NCBI GenBank assembly: GCA_011322445.1
Contig: DRMV01000010.1
Location: forward strand, 1 to 61,202
From: Chloroflexota bacterium
GTDB taxonomy: Bacteria; Chloroflexota; Anaerolineae; Anaerolineales; DRMV01
Length of the DNA: 61,202 nucleotides
Direction: 5' to 3'
The stretch's first letter is position 1. Each line of letters begins with the position of its first letter. The position numbers and the translations under genes were made by a program. Below the pieces are notes generated by a model. The model worked only from the letters and a program-made list of their open reading frames with translations, was not told where the DNA came from and did no database searches. Below are positions 15,479 to 24,442 of the stretch, piece after piece.

Positions 15479-18061
15479 TCACGGTTCCAGCCGCAAATGG
15501 TCGGCAGCGTGGGCTTCCACAGCCGGTCGGGTCCACCACATGGGGTAGTACTTTCCCCCCGCCCAGAGCGTCATCATATCGTCGTAGTGGGGGTGGTAGG
15601 CATGGCCGGATTCCCCGGTGGTGTGCACGGTCAAAGAAGCGTCCAGGTTGCTCAAGTCCACGATCATCCGCATGGAAGGCAGCCAATAGACCTCGAAGGA
15701 ATGCCCTACCTTCCAGCCAGTGGCGTTGACCAGCCCTTTGCTGCCCGTGGTGCGCACGGGGCCGCGGTTGAACATCGCCTCAATCGGCCCAATGCCCGAC
15801 TCACCGAGGGTCTGGTTGCGGAACACGGCGACATGCAGGTCGCCCCAGCGCGGCCACTTTGCCATATCCTTTCCGTACTTTGCACGCATCTGTGCCACCG
15901 TTTCCTGCCACGCCCGCAGGAAAATGTCGTCACGGCTTTCCACCGCGGGGGTGGCTTTATCATCCCAGAAGAAGTTGTGGGGATCGTCATCCAGATTGCG
16001 CATGACTTCCATCCAGCGCTCGCCGCCGGTCGGCCAGTAGGCTTTCGGGAGGTCGTCTTTGAACGTATCCAGCAACAGGTTTTGCCAGAAATAGGCGAAC
16101 ACTGCCGCCGGCTGAGAATTAGCATCGTAGCGGTCATCCCAGTTTTGCAGAAAACGGTCGCGGGCAGCAGTCAGGTCAGCGTCCTTCATGGGCAAGCCCA
16201 GCAAAATATGCACCTGCCTGGCCGCGTTGGTGCTGTAAGCGTCGAACTGCATGGATTCCAGCGTGGTTTTGTCGATTTTGCCGGGGGCCTCTTTGAGCAT
16301 CTCGATGATGCGCTCGGCACGGAAGCCGTATGTCCAATCGGTGGTGATGAGGTAGGGGTAATTCCACGGCGGCACCCGGTTGTTGGCCGTGACGATGTAG
16401 CCTTCCGGCGGGTTGAAGGCATAGGGCAATTCCTCGAGAGGCACGTAGCCCACCCAATCATAATCGCCCGTCCAGCCCGGCACCGGCAGCCGCCCATCGC
16501 CCGCTTTCCGAATGGGAATCAGCCCCGGCATTTGGTAGCCGATATTGCCGTCCACATCAGCATACACCAGGTTTTGAGCGGGAACGTAGAACTTCAACGC
16601 CGCAGCGCGAAATTCCTCCCAATTTTGGGCAGTATCCATGCCCCAAATAGACGCGAAGGGTGTGGAGGGCGAGAGCGCCGTCCAGGCCAGGGCAATAGCA
16701 TAATGCTCCGGCAGGGAAATGCCGGCGCGATCTTTGAAGGGTGTGGCCTCGGGATGTTTTTCGGGGTCAATGTTATCTTTGAGAGGGCCGTAAGTATCCG
16801 AAATGATAGGCCCATGCCGCGAGATGCGCACGGTAATCGTAACCGGTTCACCACCCGCGACGTTGATGGTTTCCTGGCGGGTTTCGAAGTTCACCCACTT
16901 GCCTTTGTATTCGTATTGCATGGGGTTGTCAGGGTTCACCTTTTCGATGAACAAATCCATGACATCAGGCCCCACGTTGGTAAAGCCCCATGCGATGCGG
17001 TCGTTGTGTCCAATGACGATGCCTGGCACACCGGCAAAGGAGAACCCGCCGACGGAGAAGGGGCACGCGGCGTTCACCGGCTGGCAGTGCAAGGACATCT
17101 GGAACCAAATCGAGGGCATCTGGATGCCCAAATGAGGGTCGTTGGCTAAATACGGCTTTCCGGTATCGGTCAGCGCGCCGGAAACCACCCACGAGTTGGA
17201 ACCCACCCCCATACCCGTTTCACCGATAAGGGCATCCACCGCCCGGAAGCGGTCGGCCACCGTCAACCAGGCGCTGGCGGGCAGGTCACGCGCCGCAGCC
17301 AAAGGCGGGCTTCCCTCGCTGCCACTGCTGGCGCCGCTGAAAGGCTGCGTCACAATGGTCGGCTCATCCTTGGGGTAAGGCGGAAACAGTGTGCCCACCT
17401 GCTCTGGCGTGAGATGGGCAAGCAGCACGGCACGCTCGATTTCCGCGCCAATGTTGCCGCGCAAGTCCCACGCCATCGCCTTGCCCCACACCAACGAATC
17501 CACCGGCGTCCAGGGGGCAATCTGGTAGCCGCGGTTGAGAATGCCCTTCAGAATCAGGTATTCCAGGCTCAACTCGGTCGGCTGGCGGTCGGCGATGTAA
17601 GCGTTGACGCCCTCCGTGTAGGCTTCCAGAATGGCTTTGGATTGCGGGGAAAGTTGTTCATATTCCTGCTCGGCGACCTCCCGCCACCCCATCGTGCGCA
17701 GGAATTCGTCGGTTGCCAGTTGCGACTTCCCAAACATCTCCGAAAGTCGCCCGCTGCCGACGTGCCGCCAGAAATCCATTTGCCAGAAGCGTTCTTGCGC
17801 ATGGATATATCCCTGCGCAAAGAAGAGGTCATGGAGATTGGAAGCATACACACTCGGCACGCCCATCGCGTCGCGGTAAACATCCACCGGCGCGCGCAAT
17901 CCTTTGAGGTGCAGCGTGCCCGTGGTTTGCGGAAACGACTTGGGGGCAACCACCCGCGGCACATACACCTTGAGCCAGAAAGCGCCGCCCGCCGCCACGG
18001 CCACAACCACTACCACGACGGCCAATACCACATATTTCAAAACCCGCGCCCACTTGTTCAT
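15479..18061 (-). CDS. Penicillin acylase (S45) family hydrolase
   Basis: This 860-residue Ntn-hydrolase precursor cleaves amide bonds (beta-lactam side chains, acyl-homoserine lactones or similar). An N-terminal membrane/signal helix is followed by the alpha chain. The self-cleavage site GMGVGSNSWVVSG lies near residue 288, where the Ser becomes the N-terminal nucleophile of the beta chain. Later HGPI and NNRV segments are typical of the family. The frame includes a TTG at 18064, but ATG 18061 is preferred, with GAGGAG 8-9 bases upstream. It is followed closely by the SDR gene. Natural substrate is not deducible. Confidence 0.92.
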   Translation of the reverse strand: MNKWARVLKYVVLAVVVVVVAVAAGGAFWLKVYVPRVVAPKSFPQTTGTLHLKGLRAPVDVYRDAMGVPSVYASNLHDLFFAQGYIHAQERFWQMDFWRHVGSGRLSEMFGKSQLATDEFLRTMGWREVAEQEYEQLSPQSKAILEAYTEGVNAYIADRQPTELSLEYLILKGILNRGYQIAPWTPVDSLVWGKAMAWDLRGNIGAEIERAVLLAHLTPEQVGTLFPPYPKDEPTIVTQPFSGASSGSEGSPPLAAARDLPASAWLTVADRFRAVDALIGETGMGVGSNSWVVSGALTDTGKPYLANDPHLGIQMPSIWFQMSLHCQPVNAACPFSVGGFSFAGVPGIVIGHNDRIAWGFTNVGPDVMDLFIEKVNPDNPMQYEYKGKWVNFETRQETINVAGGEPVTITVRISRHGPIISDTYGPLKDNIDPEKHPEATPFKDRAGISLPEHYAIALAWTALSPSTPFASIWGMDTAQNWEEFRAAALKFYVPAQNLVYADVDGNIGYQMPGLIPIRKAGDGRLPVPGWTGDYDWVGYVPLEELPYAFNPPEGYIVTANNRVPPWNYPYLITTDWTYGFRAERIIEMLKEAPGKIDKTTLESMQFDAYSTNAARQVHILLGLPMKDADLTAARDRFLQNWDDRYDANSQPAAVFAYFWQNLLLDTFKDDLPKAYWPTGGERWMEVMRNLDDDPHNFFWDDKATPAVESRDDIFLRAWQETVAQMRAKYGKDMAKWPRWGDLHVAVFRNQTLGESGIGPIEAMFNRGPVRTTGSKGLVNATGWKVGHSFEVYWLPSMRMIVDLSNLDASLTVHTTGESGHAYHPHYDDMMTLWAGGKYYPMWWTRPAVEAHAADHLRLEP

Positions 18062-18195
18062 CAATTGCGCTCCTCGTCTTACTCAATCTGTTGACAACTT
18101 ACGCCCATTATACTCATGCCTTCATCAACCACCGCCTCCAAACCCCCATTTTCGCCAAATTCCCCCACTGCACCTGCGAGCGCTGCCGGCGCGCG

Positions 18196-19044
18196 TCACG
18201 ACGTCCCAGCCAGGGCTTCCCGCAACTCTGGTAAAACCTCTTTTGCTGCCTCTCGCCCCAACGCGATGAGTTCCGCCGCGTGGTCATAACCCGAAATCAC
18301 CGTGATCTGCGGGGGGATAGGCGGCTTGAGGAAGAAATCGGGGGGATACTTCTCAAACCGCTCAACGCTGTGGGCGCGAATGACGAGGTTCAGCGCATCG
18401 CCCAGGTTGGCGATGATGCCGCCAAAGGTGCTCGCAATCAGCCGCTTGTGCGCCAAATACTGCCAAAACGAGGCTGCATTGTCGGAATAGACATCCACCC
18501 CAATGACCACGTCGGCGCCCATTTTGCGGACCACATCCACTGGCAGGTTGTTCAACAAGCCGCCATCGACCAGCCGCATACCGTCCCGCGTCACAGGGGC
18601 CAACAAGCCAGGGATTGACATCGTCGCCCGCACTGCCGGCGCCAGGCACCCCTCCGTGAGCCACACCTCTCGCCCTGCATTCAAGTCGGTTGCCATCAGG
18701 GTGAGGGGAATGCGCAAATCGGCAAAGGTCTTGCGCCCCAGCACGCCGCGCACCCACGCCTCGATTTCCTCCCCCCGAATCAGCCCCTGACGATTGCGGC
18801 CTAAATCGAAAAAGCGCCACAGCGAGCGCAGCCGCAAGCCATGCGTTTGCGCCATTTCTGCCATCTCGTCGGCCGAGAGGCCCGCGGCGTAGCCTGCGGC
18901 AATCAGCCCCCCCATGCTGGTTCCTGCAAGAAAATCCACGGGCAGTCCCGCTTCGTCGAGCACTTGCAACACGCCAATATGCACCAGGCCTCGCGCGCCC
19001 CCTCCACTCAGCGCGATGCCTAACCGTTTCCGTTGGATTTCCAT
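18196..19044 (-). CDS. Patatin-like phospholipase
   Basis: The 282-residue patatin-family lipid acyl hydrolase carries the oxyanion motif LSGGGARG, nucleophile Ser43 in GTSMGG, and Asp160 in the DGG motif (LVDGGLLNNLP), the complete Ser-Asp dyad. It has no signal peptide, resembling the small NTE-like bacterial proteins. ATG 19044 is preceded by GGGAGG; upstream codons in the frame run into the TetR operator region and are unlikely. It is transcribed divergently from the TetR gene, and the palindromic operator lies between them, so it may be a regulatory target. Confidence 0.92.
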   Translation of the reverse strand: MEIQRKRLGIALSGGGARGLVHIGVLQVLDEAGLPVDFLAGTSMGGLIAAGYAAGLSADEMAEMAQTHGLRLRSLWRFFDLGRNRQGLIRGEEIEAWVRGVLGRKTFADLRIPLTLMATDLNAGREVWLTEGCLAPAVRATMSIPGLLAPVTRDGMRLVDGGLLNNLPVDVVRKMGADVVIGVDVYSDNAASFWQYLAHKRLIASTFGGIIANLGDALNLVIRAHSVERFEKYPPDFFLKPPIPPQITVISGYDHAAELIALGREAAKEVLPELREALAGTS

Positions 19045-19077
19045 CACCACAGCCTCCCGGGAAAAACATCTCGCGCA

Positions 19078-19083
19078 ATTATA
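19078..19083 (-). promoter_or_regulatory. -10 box of the patatin gene
   Basis: TATAAT on the minus strand, 33 bases before ATG 19044. Position -35 has only a weak TGTTGG (plus coordinates 19101-19106). The TetR-type operator begins about 37 bases upstream of this box. Confidence 0.45.
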
Positions 19084-19095
19084 CCGCCCACAACC

Positions 19096-19124
19096 TTGCG
19101 CCAACACCCCACCCGCGGTAAAAT
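19096..19124 (+). promoter_or_regulatory. Promoter of the TetR gene, overlapping its operator
   Basis: TTGCGC (19096-19101), 17-base spacer, TAAAAT (19119-19124). The 30-bp operator palindrome starts at 19120, so a bound repressor would cover the -10 box and the transcription start, the layout of autorepression. Confidence 0.55.
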
Positions 19125-19149
19125 CATACCGACCAGTCGGTATGATTTT
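19120..19149. promoter_or_regulatory. 30-bp palindromic TetR-type operator
   Basis: Perfect inverted repeat: AAAATCATACCGAC (19120-19133), centre CA, then its exact complement to 19149. The core ACCGACCAGTCGGT is of the kind bound by TetR/AcrR-family dimers. It lies between the divergent patatin and TetR genes. Confidence 0.8.
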
Positions 19150-19267
19150 GAGCCTTCCCACAAAAAGGGAAGCCACACGAACAAAACCTTTCGCACGGCC
19201 CAAGGCAGGCCGCAAGCACATCGCCAAAGGGCGAAAGCCTTCCCTGAGATTTCCTCTGGAGCACATC

Positions 19268-19867
19268 ATGCCCAAACAAGCCCGCAGCGAAGCCACCCGC
19301 CGCGCCTTGCTGGAAGCCGCCGAGCGCCTGTTCGCCGCCCGCGGCTACCTCGCCGTGAGCGTGGATGAAATCTGCCGCGCGGCAGGCGTGAGCAAAGGCG
19401 CTTTCTACCACCACTTTGCCTCCAAGCAAGCGGTCTTCCTGGCACTGCTGGAAGCCTGGCTGCAACGGTTGCAGAACGCGCTGGAAGCCGAGCGCGCCGC
19501 GACGCCCTCCCTGCCGGAAGCCCTGCAGGCCATGAGCCGCCAACTGGCCCCCATTTGGGAGACAGGCCGCGCCCAGTGGCCGCTGCTGCTGGATTTCTGG
19601 AGCCAGGCCATCCGCGACCCCGCCGTATGGCAGGCGACCGTCGCCCCTTACCGCCGCTTCGAAAACCTGTTTGCCGAATGGCTGGGCGAGGCCGCCCAAC
19701 AGGGTGCGCCCCTGAACACCGACCCGCTCACCGCCGCCCGCATTTTACTTGCCTTTGCCACCGGCGTGCTGCTGCAGGGGCTGTTGCTCCCCGGCGATGC
19801 CGACTGGCCGCAGGTGGCGCAGCAGGGTGTGCTGACCATGCTGCAGGGGTGGGGAATGCAGAGATAG
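19268..19867 (+). CDS. TetR/AcrR-family transcriptional regulator
   Basis: A 199-residue repressor with an N-terminal TetR helix-turn-helix: TRRALLEAAERLFAARGYLA, then VSVDEICRAAGVSKGAFYHH, the canonical recognition helix ending in FYHHFASKQAVF. The C-terminal ligand domain is all-helical and has no identifying motif. A 118-base leader separates it from its promoter and the 30-bp palindrome, which it probably binds. Likely targets are itself, the divergent patatin gene and the downstream epimerase gene. Its TAG stop is the first triplet of a 7-bp tandem repeat. Confidence 0.92.
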   Translation: MPKQARSEATRRALLEAAERLFAARGYLAVSVDEICRAAGVSKGAFYHHFASKQAVFLALLEAWLQRLQNALEAERAATPSLPEALQAMSRQLAPIWETGRAQWPLLLDFWSQAIRDPAVWQATVAPYRRFENLFAEWLGEAAQQGAPLNTDPLTAARILLAFATGVLLQGLLLPGDADWPQVAQQGVLTMLQGWGMQR

Positions 19868-19892
19868 CGATTAGCGATTGGCGATTAGCGAA
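19865..19892 (+). repeat. 7-bp tandem array starting at the TetR stop codon
   Basis: Four units: TAGCGAT, TAGCGAT, TGGCGAT, TAGCGAA. The first TAG is the TetR stop codon. The array runs into the AAAGGAG ribosome site of the next gene. Confidence 0.7.
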
Positions 19893-19903
19893 AGGAGTTC
19901 AAG

Positions 19904-20896
19904 ATGAAAGTGCTCGTTACCGGTGCGATGGGCAACATTGGGCGGGCCGCGGTGGAAGCCCTGCTCGCCCACGGTCACCGCGTCACCACCTTCGACGCTC
20001 CCACCCGGCGCAACCGCCGCGCCGCCCGCCGCTTCCGCCGCGAGGCCCGCCTGCTGTGGGGCGACATTCGCGACCCGCAGGCCGTTGCCGCCGCCGTGGA
20101 AGGCCAGGACGTCGTTGTCCACCTTGCCTTCGTCATCCCGCGGCTTTCGGCCACGGGGCAGGGCAGCGAAGAAGCCCCCGAATGGGCATGGGAAGTCAAC
20201 GTCGGCGGCACCCGCAACCTCATCGCCGCGCTGGAAGCCCAGCCCCGCCCGCCGCGGCTGCTGTTCACCTCCTCCCTGCACGTCTACGGCGCCACCCAGC
20301 ACCTCCCTCCGCCCCGCCGGGTGGACGAAAAGCCCCATCCCATGGAGCATTATTCCCGCCACAAGGTGGAAGCCGAAGCACTGGTGCGCGCCTCGGGGCT
20401 CCAATGGGTCATCTTCCGCTTGGCCGCGGCGCTGCCAGTGAGTTTGATTCTGGATGCCGGCATGTTCGACGTGCCCCTCGACAACCGCATCGAGTTCGTG
20501 CACCGCAAGGATGTGGCCCAGGCCATCGCCCACGCGGTGGTGAGCGACGCGGTGTGGGGCAAAACCCTGCACATCGGCGGCGGCCCGCGCTGCCAGTTCC
20601 GCTACCGGGAAGTCGCCGCCCGCATTCTGGAAACCGTGGGCATCGGCATGTTGCCCGAAGCCGCCTTCAGCCGCGAACCTTACCCCGTGGACTGGTTAGA
20701 CACCGAGGAAAGCGAGCGCCTGCTGCGCTTCCAGCAGCGCACGCTGGACGATTACCTGGAAGACCTGCGGCGGCTGATGGGCTGGCGGCTGCCGCTGGTG
20801 CGGCTGTTCCGCCCGTGGGTGCGGTGGCATCTCCTGCGCCGCTCGCCCCACCTCGACCGCCGCACCGCCTGGCGGCTGGCATGGCAAGCCATCTAA
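19904..20896 (+). CDS. NAD-dependent epimerase/dehydratase family protein
   Basis: A 330-residue extended SDR. The N-terminal Rossmann motif is MKVLVTGAMGNIGRAA (TGxxGxxG), with LLWGDIRD, a TSS segment (LLFTSSLHVYG) and the catalytic Tyr-x3-Lys in HYSRHKVEAE. The substrate domain is unremarkable, and the C-terminus is Arg/Trp-rich. It may act on a nucleotide sugar or a polyketide-like substrate; sequence does not say. It lies 36 bases after the TetR gene, separated only by the repeat array, and probably shares its transcript. It ends at a strong terminator. Confidence 0.85.
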   Translation: MKVLVTGAMGNIGRAAVEALLAHGHRVTTFDAPTRRNRRAARRFRREARLLWGDIRDPQAVAAAVEGQDVVVHLAFVIPRLSATGQGSEEAPEWAWEVNVGGTRNLIAALEAQPRPPRLLFTSSLHVYGATQHLPPPRRVDEKPHPMEHYSRHKVEAEALVRASGLQWVIFRLAAALPVSLILDAGMFDVPLDNRIEFVHRKDVAQAIAHAVVSDAVWGKTLHIGGGPRCQFRYREVAARILETVGIGMLPEAAFSREPYPVDWLDTEESERLLRFQQRTLDDYLEDLRRLMGWRLPLVRLFRPWVRWHLLRRSPHLDRRTAWRLAWQAI

Positions 20897-20901
20897 CGCC
20901 A

Positions 20902-20929
20902 AAAGGCGACCGGTTTCCCGGTCGCCTTT
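20902..20929. terminator. Bidirectional terminator between the epimerase gene and ppdK
   Basis: AAAGGCGACCG (20902-20912) pairs perfectly with CGGTCGCCTTT (20919-20929), loop GTTTCC. The A/T ends give a usable U-tract in both directions, so it can serve the convergent genes on both sides. Confidence 0.85.
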
Positions 20930-20951
20930 GCATTTAAGCCTGTGGGCTTTC

Positions 20952-23696
20952 CTATGCCCGGTGCTTGAGTGCCGCCTGCGCCGCGGCCAGGCGAGCAATG
21001 GGCACCCGGTACGGCGAGCAACTCACATAGTTCTGGCCGATGAGGTGACAGAACTCGATGGTCGCGGGGTCGCCGCCGTGTTCGCCGCAGATGCCCACTT
21101 CCAGTTCGGTGCGGGTGCTGCGGCCTTCTTCCACCGCAATCTTCATCAGGCGGCCGACGCCGTCCTGGTCCACGGTCTGGAAGGGGTTGGCAGGCAAAAT
21201 ACCCTGCTCGACATACAGCGCCAGGAAGTTGCGCTCAGCATCGTCGCGGCTGTAGCCGAAGGTCATCTGCGTCAGGTCGTTGGTGCCGAAGGAGAAGAAC
21301 TGCGCGACCTCGGCGATTTCCTTGGCGGTCAGCGCGGCCCGCGGAATTTCGATCATCGTGCCGAACTTGTATTCCACGGTGACGCCCTTCTCTTCCATCA
21401 CCTTTTTGGCAATTTCCTCCAGCCGCGGCTGGATGCGCTTCAACTCGTTGACGTGGCTGGTGAGCGGAATCATCACCTCGGGCTTGGGCGTGCCGCCGGC
21501 GGCTTTGCGGTTGCAGGCGGCCTCGAAAATCGCCCGTACCTGCATTTCCACGATTTCGGGCATCACGATGCTCAAACGCACGCCGCGCAAGCCCATCATC
21601 GGGTTGCTTTCGTGCAGGGCGCGCACTTTCTCCAACAGCGCCTCTTTCTCCGCCAGCCCTTCGGTTTCGCCCTTCGCCTTCATCGTGGCGACTTCCTCGA
21701 TGAGGCTTTCCAGCGAGGGCAGGAACTCGTGCAGCGGCGGGTCGATCAGGCGGATGATCACGGGCAGCCCATCCATCGCCTCGAACAGACCCTCGAAGTC
21801 TTCCCGCTGGAAGGGCAGCAGTTCGTCTAAGGCAGCCTTACGTTCCTCGGCGCTTTCAGCCAGAATCATGCGCTGCACGATGGGCAGGCGCTCCTGCTCG
21901 AAGAACATGTGCTCGGTGCGGGCCAGGCCGATGCCCTTGGCACCGTAAGCGCGGGCGCGACGGGCGTCTTCGGGGTAATCGGCGTTTGCCCAGACCTGCA
22001 AGCCGGTGGTCGGCCAGCCTTCCGGCGCCTTGCGAATGCCGGGGGTGGCGGCAATTTCGTCGGCCCATTCCAGCAGGGTGAGCAGTTCGGTTTGCTCTTC
22101 CAGGCTGGGTGCCACGGTGGGCATCTGGCCGAGGAAGATTTCGCCCGTGGTGCCGTCAATAGACACCCATTCGCCTTCCTTGATGACGGTGTCGCCGATG
22201 GTCATCTGGCGCTTGTCGAGGTCAATGCGCACCGCGGAAGCACCCACCACCGCGGGAATGCCGAACTGGCGGGCAACCACCGCAGCGTGGGAAGTCGCGC
22301 CGCCTTCGCTGGTGAGAATGCCCTGGGAAGCAATCATGCCGTGGACGTCATCGGGCTTGGTGAACGGGCGCACCATGATGACCTTTTCGCCGTGTTCCTT
22401 TGCCATCTTCTCGGCGGTGTCGGCGTCGAAGTAAACCTTGCCCACGGCAGCGCCGGGCGAAGCGTTCACGCCCTTGGCGAGCAAACGGCCATCTTTCTTG
22501 GCCTTTTCCACCTCGGCGTGGTCGAACTGCGGGTGCAGCAGGGTATCCACCTGGGTGGGGGTGATGCGCATCACGGCTTCCTCTTTGGAAATCAAGCCTT
22601 CACCCACCATATCCACCGCGATTTTGACCGCAGCCTTGGCCGTGCGCTTGCCGGTGCGGGTCTGCAGCATCCACAGTTTGCCCCGCTCAATGGTGAATTC
22701 CACGTCCTGCATATCGCGGTAGTGCTTTTCCAGTTTCTGGGTGATGTCCACAAACTGCTTGTAGGCCTCAGGCAGTTCTTCGGCCATCTTCTCGATGGGG
22801 GAAGGCGTGCGGATGCCCGCGACCACATCTTCACCCTGAGCGTTGAGCAGGTATTCGCCCCAGAGTTTCTTCTCGCCCGTGCTGGGGTTGCGGGTGAAGG
22901 CCACGCCGGTACCGCTATCCCAGCCCATGTTGCCGAACACCATGGTCACGATGTTGACCGCAGTACCCAGGTCGTGGGGGATGCCCGCCGCGTTGCGGTA
23001 GTCAATGGCGCGCTTGCTGTTCCACGAGCGGAACACGGCTTCAATGGCCAGGCGCATCTGTTCGATGGGCTCCTGCGGGAATTCGAAGCCCTTGTGTTCC
23101 TTGACCACCTTCTTGAAGCGTTCCACCAGTTCTTTCAGGTCGTCGGCGGTGAGGTCGGTGTCTTCCTTTGCGCCGCGTTCCTCTTTCATGGCTTCCAGCA
23201 CGTCTTCGAAAGCCTCGTCGGGAATATCCAGCACCACCGAGCCGTACATCTGAATCAGGCGACGGTAAGCGTCGTACACGAAGCGCTCGTTTTGGGTCAG
23301 GGCTACCATGCCCTTGGCGGTCTCGTCGTTGAGGCCAACGTTGAGCACGGTATCCATCATGCCGGGCATGGAAAACTTGGCGCCGGAGCGCACAGAAACC
23401 AGCAAGGGGTTCTTCGGGTCGCCGAATTTCTTGCCGGTCTGCTGCTCGACGTCTTTCAGGGCTGCCAGCGCCTGCTCCCACATGCCCTCGGGGAACTTGC
23501 CGCCGCTTTCGTAATAGGCATTGCACGCCTCGGTCGTGATGGTGAAGCCGGGGGGCACAGGCACGCCGATGCGGGTCATTTCGGCCAGGTTGGCGCCCTT
23601 ACCGCCCAAAAGGCCGCGCACGCCGTCCCAACTGCCGCCGACGTATTTCTCGGCTTCTTCAACCTCTTTGAACAAATACACCCATTTCTTGCTCAT
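20952..23696 (-). CDS. ppdK: Pyruvate, phosphate dikinase
   Basis: PPDK interconverts pyruvate + ATP + Pi with phosphoenolpyruvate + AMP + PPi, in glycolysis or gluconeogenesis. The 914-residue protein has all three domains: an N-terminal ATP-grasp part (LLGGKGANLAEM), the phosphohistidine domain with His470 in TSEGGATSHAAVVARQFG, and the PEP barrel with GTNDLTQMTFGYSRDD and catalytic Cys870 in GICGEHGGDP. AAGGAGG before ATG 23696 fixes the start; the frame extends 12 codons further without support. A small hairpin plus T-run lies just before the ribosome site. Large plus-strand frames opposite are shadows. Confidence 0.97.
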   Translation of the reverse strand: MSKKWVYLFKEVEEAEKYVGGSWDGVRGLLGGKGANLAEMTRIGVPVPPGFTITTEACNAYYESGGKFPEGMWEQALAALKDVEQQTGKKFGDPKNPLLVSVRSGAKFSMPGMMDTVLNVGLNDETAKGMVALTQNERFVYDAYRRLIQMYGSVVLDIPDEAFEDVLEAMKEERGAKEDTDLTADDLKELVERFKKVVKEHKGFEFPQEPIEQMRLAIEAVFRSWNSKRAIDYRNAAGIPHDLGTAVNIVTMVFGNMGWDSGTGVAFTRNPSTGEKKLWGEYLLNAQGEDVVAGIRTPSPIEKMAEELPEAYKQFVDITQKLEKHYRDMQDVEFTIERGKLWMLQTRTGKRTAKAAVKIAVDMVGEGLISKEEAVMRITPTQVDTLLHPQFDHAEVEKAKKDGRLLAKGVNASPGAAVGKVYFDADTAEKMAKEHGEKVIMVRPFTKPDDVHGMIASQGILTSEGGATSHAAVVARQFGIPAVVGASAVRIDLDKRQMTIGDTVIKEGEWVSIDGTTGEIFLGQMPTVAPSLEEQTELLTLLEWADEIAATPGIRKAPEGWPTTGLQVWANADYPEDARRARAYGAKGIGLARTEHMFFEQERLPIVQRMILAESAEERKAALDELLPFQREDFEGLFEAMDGLPVIIRLIDPPLHEFLPSLESLIEEVATMKAKGETEGLAEKEALLEKVRALHESNPMMGLRGVRLSIVMPEIVEMQVRAIFEAACNRKAAGGTPKPEVMIPLTSHVNELKRIQPRLEEIAKKVMEEKGVTVEYKFGTMIEIPRAALTAKEIAEVAQFFSFGTNDLTQMTFGYSRDDAERNFLALYVEQGILPANPFQTVDQDGVGRLMKIAVEEGRSTRTELEVGICGEHGGDPATIEFCHLIGQNYVSCSPYRVPIARLAAAQAALKHRA

Positions 23697-23822
23697 GGCT
23701 ACCTCCTTAAAAAACGCAAAAGGCGTTGACAATCATCGCTTGCAACCACCGGCAAGTTTACCACAATTGGCCTTGGGCGGATGGTGGTTCCTGCCCGAAT
23801 TGCAGCGTTTTCTTCTTTCTCT

Positions 23823-23850
23823 TTGTGTTTCTCTCTCACCGTGGTATAAT
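23823..23850 (+). promoter_or_regulatory. Promoter of rplS
   Basis: TTGTGT (23823-23828), 16-base spacer ending in TGG, then a perfect TATAAT (23845-23850), an extended -10. The leader to the rplS start is about 103 bases. Confidence 0.65.
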
Positions 23851-23959
23851 CGGCGCGCCGCCTTTCCGGGCGGCGCTCTTGTGCCCGGCGAATGTGTCTG
23901 GCAACGCAGCACGGCACCGCTTCGTCAGGGCTGAATTTCACTTACGGAAGGTAAGCGCC
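23851..23959 (+). other. rplS 5' leader with a 5'-end hairpin
   Basis: An 8-bp stem GCGCCGCC/GGCGGCGC (23855-23862 with 23869-23876) would form at the extreme 5' end of the message. GGAAGG precedes the start. L19 autoregulatory leaders are known in other phyla; no match to those is claimed here. Confidence 0.35.
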
Positions 23960-24328
23960 ATGAACTCCGAACTGTTAAAGGCTGTGGAAGCCCCCAAGAA
24001 CCCCAATGTGCCCGACCTGCGGCCTGGGGACATCGTCAGTGTGTTCCTGCGGATTAAAGAAGGCAATCGTGAACGCGTGCAAGAGTTCCGCGGCACGGTC
24101 ATTCGCGTGCGCGGCGGCGGCAACGATGCCACCTTCACCGTGCGCCGCATCGCCAGCCACGGCATCGGCGTGGAACGCACTTTCCTGCAGCGTTCCCCCC
24201 GCATCGAAAAAGTAGTGGTGCAGCGTCATTCCAAAGTGCGCCGCGCCCGCCTGTACTTCCTGCGCGAGCGCCGCGGCAAGAAAGCACGCCTCAAGCAAAA
24301 GTTCGTCCGTCGCGCCGAGGAAAAGTAA
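23960..24328 (+). CDS. rplS: 50S ribosomal protein L19
   Basis: L19 sits at the 30S-50S interface. The 122-residue protein carries the family signature VPDLRPGDIVSVFLRIKEGN, then RVQEFRGTVIRVRGGG and a basic tail RRARLYFLRERRGKKARLKQ. ATG 23960 follows GGAAGG; the frame is open to 23726 but the extra residues are not L19-like. It is monocistronic here: its own promoter with an extended -10, a 100-base leader, and a strong terminator 20 bases after the stop. The usual neighbours trmD and rimM are absent. Confidence 0.97.
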   Translation: MNSELLKAVEAPKNPNVPDLRPGDIVSVFLRIKEGNRERVQEFRGTVIRVRGGGNDATFTVRRIASHGIGVERTFLQRSPRIEKVVVQRHSKVRRARLYFLRERRGKKARLKQKFVRRAEEK

Positions 24329-24347
24329 CTTCCCCACCCGGCCCCCG

Positions 24348-24383
24348 AAAGGTGCAGTCCGCTTCGCGCGCTGCACCTTTTTT
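24348..24383 (+). terminator. rplS terminator
   Basis: AAAGGTGCAG (24348-24357) pairs with CTGCACCTTT (24371-24380), and more T follows to 24383. The loop contains a small CGC/GCG stem. Confidence 0.85.
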
Positions 24384-24442
24384 GTTAGCCCTGGCGTCAT
24401 GCCGGGAACCAAATCCCAGCGCCCTTGCGAAAGGACTCCCCC

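Noticed and set aside
15497-17149. 550-codon plus-strand frame opposite the penicillin acylase gene
   Set aside because: It mirrors a gene with complete family motifs. Its own translation is Arg/Gly/His-rich with no domain and no ribosome site.
19555-20937. 460-codon plus-strand frame overlapping TetR and epimerase genes
   Set aside because: Wrong frame through two genes with clear motifs; Pro/Arg-rich translation typical of a GC-rich shadow.
21909-23729. 606-codon plus-strand frame opposite ppdK, and a 300-codon one at 20928-21830
   Set aside because: Both are antisense to a full-length ppdK and have His/Gly/Val-rich shadow composition.
23700-23740. AACGC/GCGTT hairpin with T-run before the ppdK ribosome site considered as an attenuator
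   Set aside because: The stem is only 5 bp and no alternative pairing or leader ORF is visible, so I would not call it regulatory.
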